Positions 58,192 through 64,000 of a stretch of 64,000 nucleotides of DNA are shown here, piece after piece. This DNA comes from an uncultured bacterium (GTDB lineage Bacteria > Cyanobacteriota > Vampirovibrionia > Gastranaerophilales > Gastranaerophilaceae). Within the stretch, counting starts at the first letter, position 1. Each line of letters starts with the position of its first letter. The stretch spans positions 1 through 64,000 of the forward strand of contig CACZFL010000012.1 of the NCBI GenBank assembly GCA_902780525.1, in the 5' to 3' direction. A program made the translations under genes and the position numbers. Under the pieces are notes generated by a model that saw nothing but the letters and a program-made list of their open reading frames with translations, had not been told where the DNA came from and did no database searches.

Positions 58192-61100
58192 TTAGTTAAA
58201 GTAAACCTGGTATTGTGTTTGAATATTACTATTCAATATGTTCATTGACATATATTTTTTCTCTAAACGTTCGCGATATTTTTCGATTGCATCATTGCCC
58301 TTTGCAATTTTATTATCGAGTCTGTTTATTTGTCTTTCGAAAGATTCTTCAGTTCTTTCAAAATAACCGCCTGCATTTTCAACTGCTTCATCTATAAGTG
58401 CTTCCAGTTTTGTCAGGATACCTTCTTCTATGAGGTTTCCTTCGTCATCAACTCTTCCGATAAGAAGTGTTCTGACACTGTCTGAATCAGCTTCAAATGC
58501 TTTTGCAAATTTTTCGTTGTCCAGAGACAGTTTGTATATACCGCTTCCGACTGACAGATTTGTCGGGTCTGCAGTGTTTGTAACTATACCTATTGAAAGT
58601 ATGTTTTTGAATATCGACGAGTTTTTGTTAGTACCTGTCATTATTGATTTTATTTGATTTCTCAAACGTTTGAGTTCGCTGTCATTTTTAAGTTCACTTT
58701 TTGAACTCAATGCTCCATTTATATTATCTATCAATGCGTTGTATGCGTCAATGACATCACTTACTGCAAGTGCCAATGATTGTACATCCCTCTTGACTGA
58801 CAGAATTGTAGCTTCACCTGCAGACATGCCTTTAACGTTTATAGTCAAACCTTTAATGCTTGTAACATCACTTCCCAGAGTATTTGATACTGATGTGTAT
58901 GCTGCACCGTTAATTCTTACTCTTGCATTTTTACCTTGTTTTTGAACATCGGTATTAATTGTAGTTGTAGCAGTTCCGGTTGCTTCATCGTGTGAAGTTT
59001 TGGTAAATCCTAAAATATCGGTTAAATTGCTTGAGCCTGATTCAAAGTTAATAAAGAAGTTACCGGTATTGTTGGATACGATTCTGAGTTCACCGTCAAT
59101 GCTGTCCCAGTATGCATTAACATTTGTGTCAGGGTTCGTGTTAATTTGCGAAGCCAATTCACCTAATGTTGTTGTTTCATCAATAGTTATTGTAGCATCA
59201 CCAATTACAAAATCACCTGTTGTAACGACGCCATTTCTGAATATTCCTGCTTCGGTAACTTTTGTATTTTCGTTTGCTTTGAAGAATTGTCTTGTACTTT
59301 CTGCTACACCGTTATTTGTAAATATACCGGTAATAGCCCCGAAGTTACTTGTATCTTCGTTTGATCCGACAATTAGATTTGTATCTTTCTGGCTAACTTT
59401 CAGATATCCGTCTTCAAATCTGAGGGTTAGGTTTTCTTCATCAGAACCGTTAACATCTTGTCCCAAAGCTGTTCTGAATTTGTTTTGAAGAGTTCTTATA
59501 GTGTCTGTTCCGCTAACCTGAATACCTGCTTTTTTACCATCGGCATATATGCTGAGGCTTCCGCCAAAGATACCGAAAGTATCAAGTGTTGTATTTTCAT
59601 CAGCAAAGTTAACAACTGACAGAGATTTTGTATCAGTTATAGTAGTTGTCGACATAATTGTCTTAGAGCGATTTGTCATTGCGTATCCGCCCAAATCGAT
59701 TTTCTCGGTAAGATTAATAATTGCCGATAGGTTGGAAGTAGTTGCTTCTTCTATAATTGAGAATGTGTCAAAACCGCTGGATACAGACAATTTGCCAGAT
59801 TCTATTTTTGCGTTCAGACCTTTGTCTTTGAATTTTTGTATTAATGTAGCGAACGTATCATCAGAAGTCAACGTAACAGATTTATATGTTCCGTTTTGAG
59901 AGAATGTAATTACGCCGTTAGCTTCAAGAAGTCCGTCTGCAAATGAGCTGAGGGTTGTTTCTTCGGATGCAAAGTATCTGAATTCTTTTTCTTCTTTGTA
60001 TTGAAGAGTTTTTGAAGTAATTATTGTATCGCCTTCTGTTTTGATTGAGAAGTCGGACATATTAAGTATACTAAGAAGGTTAGAACCGCCTTCAGCACTC
60101 TTCAGATAGGTACCGTCATTGGACTGGAATGTTACTCTGCCTCCGGCTAAGATTTCGGATGTTACGCCGTAATCTTTAAGTATATCATTGAGTTGACCGA
60201 GGGTCATTGATTCTCTGATGCTTATATTTTGTTCAAGTCCGTCTGCATAATGAACGGTGATATTTCCGTTTCCGTTGTCGTATCCGTTTAATCTGGATAT
60301 TCTTGTAGAAGCTTTTATAACATTATCTGTGTCTTCAAAACGCAGGTTTCTGGAAGCGGTGTTATCGTAGTTGTTTTCAGTTGTAGTTTCGTAAGTACCG
60401 CCTGTTGTTGTTACGCCGTGGTAAGTTGTAGTTGTATAGACGCCTGCTTTATTTGTAGCAATAATTTGTTCGGAATCGAGAGTATAAGTGCCTTTTTCAC
60501 CTGTGATTAATTTTAATCCGTTTTTCAGTTCCGTATCCATGCCGACGATATAATATCCTTCGTCGATAAGCGTCGGAGTGAATGAGATTCTTCCGGTTTT
60601 GTCCTCGATTGTAACTTCAATACCGTAGTCGTTAAACAATCTGTTTCTGATTTCCTGCATAGTAGTATCGTGGTCGAATATGATGCTCTTACCACCTTCA
60701 GGAGTTTCAAGAGTCATTGTCATGTCTGCCGTAATACCAAGGTTATCAAGTCTTGTATCATAGTTCAGCAGAGTTGTATTCTGTTTTGTATAACCGTCAT
60801 TGTTAAATCTTATATCGTAGTCATACTTGTTGTAGTAGAAACCTTCGCCTTTGCTGTTTTGGATTCTGAAGTCTTTTTGCAGACCGTCGCTTATGCCGAG
60901 AATGTAAGTATATTCGTTACCTACGAGACTAATTGTTTTATCTGCGTTTATGGTTACGTTAATCTTATATATATCGTTGCCTAATACTGCGCTGGCTTCT
61001 GTTGCAAGCTGGTTAAGAGTTCCGAAGTGTTCGAGCTGATATACGAATTCCTGGAATGTTTCACCGTCAGTTATTGCATTACTGTTATTGTTGTAGCTGT

Positions 61101-64000
61101 TTGTTCCTGTCAGAGTATGACCTGTGCTGCCGGCAGTCCATGTAATTACGTATGTTGTAGTAGTTTCGTCACGGAGGATTGTTCCGTTTTTAACAACTCT
61201 GTCATCGGTTGCATCTGCAGCAAATGTTGTATTGTTGTGAGTAACAATAGTAATGTATTGGTCTGTGTATGTATCGAAGTTTTGCAGACGCATATTGTCG
61301 TAGTTGGTGTACGTATACTGAGTTTTGTTATTGGAGTTGTTTGCGTATTGAATGTTGTACGAGTACGACTTGCCGTACGAATGTCCTTCTTTTGTAGCTG
61401 ATTTGATTTTCAAGGCGTTAGCCAGGAAGTCGTCAACTCTTGATACATAAGTGTATTCATCACCGGTAAAGTGGAATTTCCCGTCTCCGTCAACATAACT
61501 TGAGAGTGTAAAGTCTTCGGAGAGGTTAAACATTGCTTTGTATTGCGTCGTAGCCTGAGCGAGCGATCTGTTGATATCAGCGATGAATTGGTTCATTGTT
61601 TCAGGCTTAGCATCAGTATCTTCAGTGCCGAGAGTACCATATGTCCATGTAACAGTAATTGTTCTTGTTACCCCTGATATGTCACCGTCTGTAACGACTT
61701 CATCTACGATTGTTCTATAAGTCTTGCCCTCACCGACCTCAACTTTAAGGGCGTTTTTGATGTTATTACTTAATTTTTTAATATAAGTAGTGTCATCACC
61801 TGTAATGCTTAATCTACCGTTAACAATACTGACGCCAAGTCCTGCATTTCTGAGTTTAGCTAACAGCTTATCGTTTTTGCCGATAACTATCGTACCGTTG
61901 TTAGTAGTAATAGTTGCGTTAGATGTTACTCCGAGGTTAGCAAGAGTAGTGTTTTCGTTAATTGTAGAGTTCAAAGTAGCTTTTCGAGCGGCAGTATTTG
62001 TGCTTGAGAACAGATGACTGATCTCGTATGATTCACCGTCACCAGTTGATATATTGAGGATATTTGCTAGATCAGCGGACATTTCTTTAATATAAGAAGT
62101 TCCGTTGGAGCTTGATATACTGATTTTCCCGTTAGAAAGAGTTACATTAAATCCATTGTTTTTGAGCGTACTTAATTTGTTCATAATAGATTCGGAGGTG
62201 CTAATAGTCATAGTTACTAATGTTGTACCAGTTTTAGAGTACACTATGGTAGCATTTTGATTTACTCCGAAGTCAGTAAGTTTGGAGTTGCTGTTAAATA
62301 TTAATGAACTTTCTGTAAGAAGCTGATTAGAAGTTGTGCTCGAGAATTTTTCGAATGTGTACCAATCCCAGCTGTTGTTTTCGCCAATGCTGATATTTAG
62401 TGCTTCCTGAAGTCCCTTGGACATAAATGATATATAGTGTCCAGGGTCACTGCTTGAGATGCTTACAACACCGACGTTGTTAACATTTACGTCAAAGCCA
62501 AAATCTCTGAGTCTCTGCAGAATATTATCGTTGCCGTAAAGGAGTTGTGTTGTAGTTTCTGCAATTGTAATTGTAGCTCTCGACAGACCTAGGTCAGAAA
62601 GTTTGGTATTTTCGTTAATGGTCTGCGGTAAGTTATATGTAACGGTTGAAGATCCCGTACTGTATGTATCATGAGGAACATTATTGTAGGAGTTTCCTTC
62701 ACCTGTAGTTATTCTAAGCAGACCGCTCAGGTTATCTGTGAAAGACTTGATGTAGTGTTTTCCGTCATTACTTTCAATACTTACTTTGCCATCGACAAGA
62801 TCAACACTGAAGCCTTTGGATTCAAGCTCCCTCAACCTGCTCATTATGCTATCACCTGAGTAAATTCCGATTGATTTCGTACTTGACCCGTCATAGTACA
62901 TAATTGTAGCTGCTTGAATTATGCCGAAATCTCCGAGTGTTGTGTTTTCATCAAGAGTAACTGTTCTTACTGTCTGAAGAGTTTGTGTTGCGCTGTCATG
63001 AAGCGTATAATTAACGTCGCCGTATGACTTACCCTCTCCTACATTTATTTTGAAGCCGTTTTTGAAGTAATTAGCGGTTCCTTCAGTCAGATAATTTCCG
63101 TTTGTTGAAATTATGGAAACTCTTCCCTGCGGGTCAACAGACAGACTGAAACCTGCTTCTTCAAATGCATCTTCTATTACTGTAGATTTTGTTGTATCTA
63201 CCTGTTTAATAGTGCCTTCGCTTACATCATAGTATTTGAAGTTTGTAGTATTGTTCATACCGATATCGCCAAAAGTAACACCTTCTTTTTCATCGATACC
63301 GTGCAATGTTTCATATGCAAGAGTACCCGTTGTCCCTTGTAATTTTATTGTTTGTGATGTATAAGTTTGTAATTTTGATGCGACTTTAAAATATTTTGTA
63401 TAACCGGTTACTGAATTTATATTAACTTCACCGTCGCTGCCAAAGTACATTTTGCCGTCTTCAAATTTGCAATTCAAACCTTTTTCGTTCAGTTTTGTTA
63501 TCATCTGAGCTATTGTGTCTGAGTTACCTGTTGATGTATTGCTGGATTTGATTGTAACTTTTTGTCCGTTGGTTAGCGTAAATGTGAAGTCACCTGTAAT
63601 GCCCAATTCATACATTGTTGAGTTAGCAGTTGCTGTCGTACCATTAGTACAGGTCATAGTAGCTGTACTTGTGATGGTAATATTTGTAATGTTAACTTCG
63701 CTATCGTAATTGTAATTTGTTAAATTCAGAGCTGTTGCAACATTGCCTGAAATATAGCCGTTTGTAATTCTTAATAAATTTTCGGTATCACCATTAGCAC
63801 CAAGAGTTGCAACAGGGCTTGAGCCATTTGTGAACTGGAAGTTGTTAATTGCATCTCTTAATTCGCCTATAGTTGTTGTACTGCTAACGTTGATTGTTCC
63901 TGATATATTTCCGTATCTGTCATGAACAACTACTTCTTCAGCAGAGTTGATACCGAACGTACTCAGTGCAGTTTGTGCGGTAGCATTTTCCGAAGTCTTG
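58192..64000 (-). CDS. second giant FliD-like protein (5' end beyond the window)
   Basis: The frame stays open to the window edge, so at least 1935 residues are seen; the Met at 63657 is internal. The C-terminal 500 residues parallel the neighbouring FliD-like protein (ANENTKVTEAGIFRNG, NAYWDSIDGELRIVS, ITVNVKG-like strand, IEKYRERLEKKYMSMNILNSNIQTQYQVYF). Upstream lie at least eight modules of about 95 residues, each with a TTLGDFGI-type strand, an SIMSRLRELESKGFSVDL-type helix, a GKVSIESNDGKHYIK-type strand pair and a closing GEGNSY-like motif. The N-terminal FliD signature is not visible yet. Function as cap or filament-associated adhesin is inferred. Confidence 0.85.
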   Translation of the reverse strand, partial: KTSENATAQTALSTFGINSAEEVVVHDRYGNISGTINVSSTTTIGELRDAINNFQFTNGSSPVATLGANGDTENLLRITNGYISGNVATALNLTNYNYDSEVNITNITITSTATMTCTNGTTATANSTMYELGITGDFTFTLTNGQKVTIKSSNTSTGNSDTIAQMITKLNEKGLNCKFEDGKMYFGSDGEVNINSVTGYTKYFKVASKLQTYTSQTIKLQGTTGTLAYETLHGIDEKEGVTFGDIGMNNTTNFKYYDVSEGTIKQVDTTKSTVIEDAFEEAGFSLSVDPQGRVSIISTNGNYLTEGTANYFKNGFKINVGEGKSYGDVNYTLHDSATQTLQTVRTVTLDENTTLGDFGIIQAATIMYYDGSSTKSIGIYSGDSIMSRLRELESKGFSVDLVDGKVSIESNDGKHYIKSFTDNLSGLLRITTGEGNSYNNVPHDTYSTGSSTVTYNLPQTINENTKLSDLGLSRATITIAETTTQLLYGNDNILQRLRDFGFDVNVNNVGVVSISSSDPGHYISFMSKGLQEALNISIGENNSWDWYTFEKFSSTTSNQLLTESSLIFNSNSKLTDFGVNQNATIVYSKTGTTLVTMTISTSESIMNKLSTLKNNGFNVTLSNGKISISSSNGTSYIKEMSADLANILNISTGDGESYEISHLFSSTNTAARKATLNSTINENTTLANLGVTSNATITTNNGTIVIGKNDKLLAKLRNAGLGVSIVNGRLSITGDDTTYIKKLSNNIKNALKVEVGEGKTYRTIVDEVVTDGDISGVTRTITVTWTYGTLGTEDTDAKPETMNQFIADINRSLAQATTQYKAMFNLSEDFTLSSYVDGDGKFHFTGDEYTYVSRVDDFLANALKIKSATKEGHSYGKSYSYNIQYANNSNNKTQYTYTNYDNMRLQNFDTYTDQYITIVTHNNTTFAADATDDRVVKNGTILRDETTTTYVITWTAGSTGHTLTGTNSYNNNSNAITDGETFQEFVYQLEHFGTLNQLATEASAVLGNDIYKINVTINADKTISLVGNEYTYILGISDGLQKDFRIQNSKGEGFYYNKYDYDIRFNNDGYTKQNTTLLNYDTRLDNLGITADMTMTLETPEGGKSIIFDHDTTMQEIRNRLFNDYGIEVTIEDKTGRISFTPTLIDEGYYIVGMDTELKNGLKLITGEKGTYTLDSEQIIATNKAGVYTTTTYHGVTTTGGTYETTTENNYDNTASRNLRFEDTDNVIKASTRISRLNGYDNGNGNITVHYADGLEQNISIRESMTLGQLNDILKDYGVTSEILAGGRVTFQSNDGTYLKSAEGGSNLLSILNMSDFSIKTEGDTIITSKTLQYKEEKEFRYFASEETTLSSFADGLLEANGVITFSQNGTYKSVTLTSDDTFATLIQKFKDKGLNAKIESGKLSVSSGFDTFSIIEEATTSNLSAIINLTEKIDLGGYAMTNRSKTIMSTTTITDTKSLSVVNFADENTTLDTFGIFGGSLSIYADGKKAGIQVSGTDTIRTLQNKFRTALGQDVNGSDEENLTLRFEDGYLKVSQKDTNLIVGSNEDTSNFGAITGIFTNNGVAESTRQFFKANENTKVTEAGIFRNGVVTTGDFVIGDATITIDETTTLGELASQINTNPDTNVNAYWDSIDGELRIVSNNTGNFFINFESGSSNLTDILGFTKTSHDEATGTATTTINTDVQKQGKNARVRINGAAYTSVSNTLGSDVTSIKGLTINVKGMSAGEATILSVKRDVQSLALAVSDVIDAYNALIDNINGALSSKSELKNDSELKRLRNQIKSIMTGTNKNSSIFKNILSIGIVTNTADPTNLSVGSGIYKLSLDNEKFAKAFEADSDSVRTLLIGRVDDEGNLIEEGILTKLEALIDEAVENAGGYFERTEESFERQINRLDNKIAKGNDAIEKYRERLEKKYMSMNILNSNIQTQYQVYFN

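Noticed and set aside
54684-59899. Several + strand open frames up to 263 codons across the FliD-like genes
   Set aside because: Antisense shadows of repetitive Ser/Thr-rich coding sequence; no starts with ribosome sites.
63655-63657. ATG at 63657 as the start of the second giant FliD-like gene
   Set aside because: The frame is open without a stop to position 64000 and the upstream residues continue the same module style, so the start is outside the window.

Overview
The window looks like a chromosomal segment of an AT-rich, flagellated, outer-membrane-bearing, fermentative bacterium, most likely a gut member of the non-photosynthetic Cyanobacteriota (Vampirovibrionia/Melainabacteria, order Gastranaerophilales). 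The evidence is indirect: KdsA implies Kdo-containing LPS; there is a sodium-pumping oxaloacetate decarboxylase; a polyprenyl synthase sits next to a DUF212 membrane protein, and a DUF1822-like protein is present, both features I associate with cyanobacteria; and several lineage-type proteins carry short FKG or SFNAR tags. The standard genetic code reads through all genes. No 16S rRNA or other phylogenetic marker settles the assignment.

Layout. 1-700: end of an unseen gene, tRNA-Arg(TCT), and two truncated copies of the tRNA 3' tail, each followed by its own terminator hairpin. 700-7400: signalling cluster (pseudo-receiver regulator, minimal histidine kinase, PC4-like DNA-binding protein, REC-PAS kinase, NarL-type regulator) plus an unknown protein and a SIMPL-domain protein. 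7.5-8.6 kb: flagellin. 8.8-11.5 kb: rpsT, DUF212, polyprenyl synthase, rsgA. 11.6-23 kb: a sigma-28-controlled unknown protein, MEMO1-AMMECR1 fusion, TPR, MBL-fold and metallophosphoesterase genes, a phosphohexomutase, uvrC, rnpA and another sigma-28 gene. 23.1-29.4 kb: three-gene operon (zinc-ribbon/STAND-like ATPase/TPR protein; acidic 25-residue-repeat protein with a frameshift; DUF1822-like/TonB-like membrane protein). 29.4-33.4 kb: sigma-28-type lytic transglycosylase, large FKG membrane protein, ychF. 33.4-34.6 kb: small phage-like switch locus. 34.6-43.3 kb: aroA, a sigma-28 gene, kdsA, an orphan CoA-dehydratase activase, an isolated rpsH-rplF-rplR group, and recR/ybaB/yebC. 43.4-50 kb: dehydrogenase-lgt-TPR operon and birA-oadG-oadA-oadB. 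50-53.5 kb: FKG membrane protein, secreted protein, small sigma-28 protein. 53.6-54.3 kb: tRNA-Thr, a broken tRNA-Thr copy, tRNA-Thr, tRNA-Tyr and a copy of its 3' tail. 54.3-64 kb: two adjacent giant FliD-like genes, the second running off the window.

How it fits together. A recurring signal is a flagellar late-gene promoter (TAAAGTTT-N11-GCCGATAA) scattered in front of five genes, four of unknown function, far from any flagellar operon. Together with flagellin and the two oversized cap-like proteins this suggests an unusual filament or cell-surface programme. Three of these promoters also carry the same 12-bp element 21-22 bp upstream. A second recurring signal is a -10 box placed six or seven bases before the ATG without a Shine-Dalgarno sequence (aroA, the MEMO1-AMMECR1 fusion, a secreted protein, birA; uvrC is close), suggesting leaderless mRNAs. 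A third is duplication of tRNA 3' tails with terminators.
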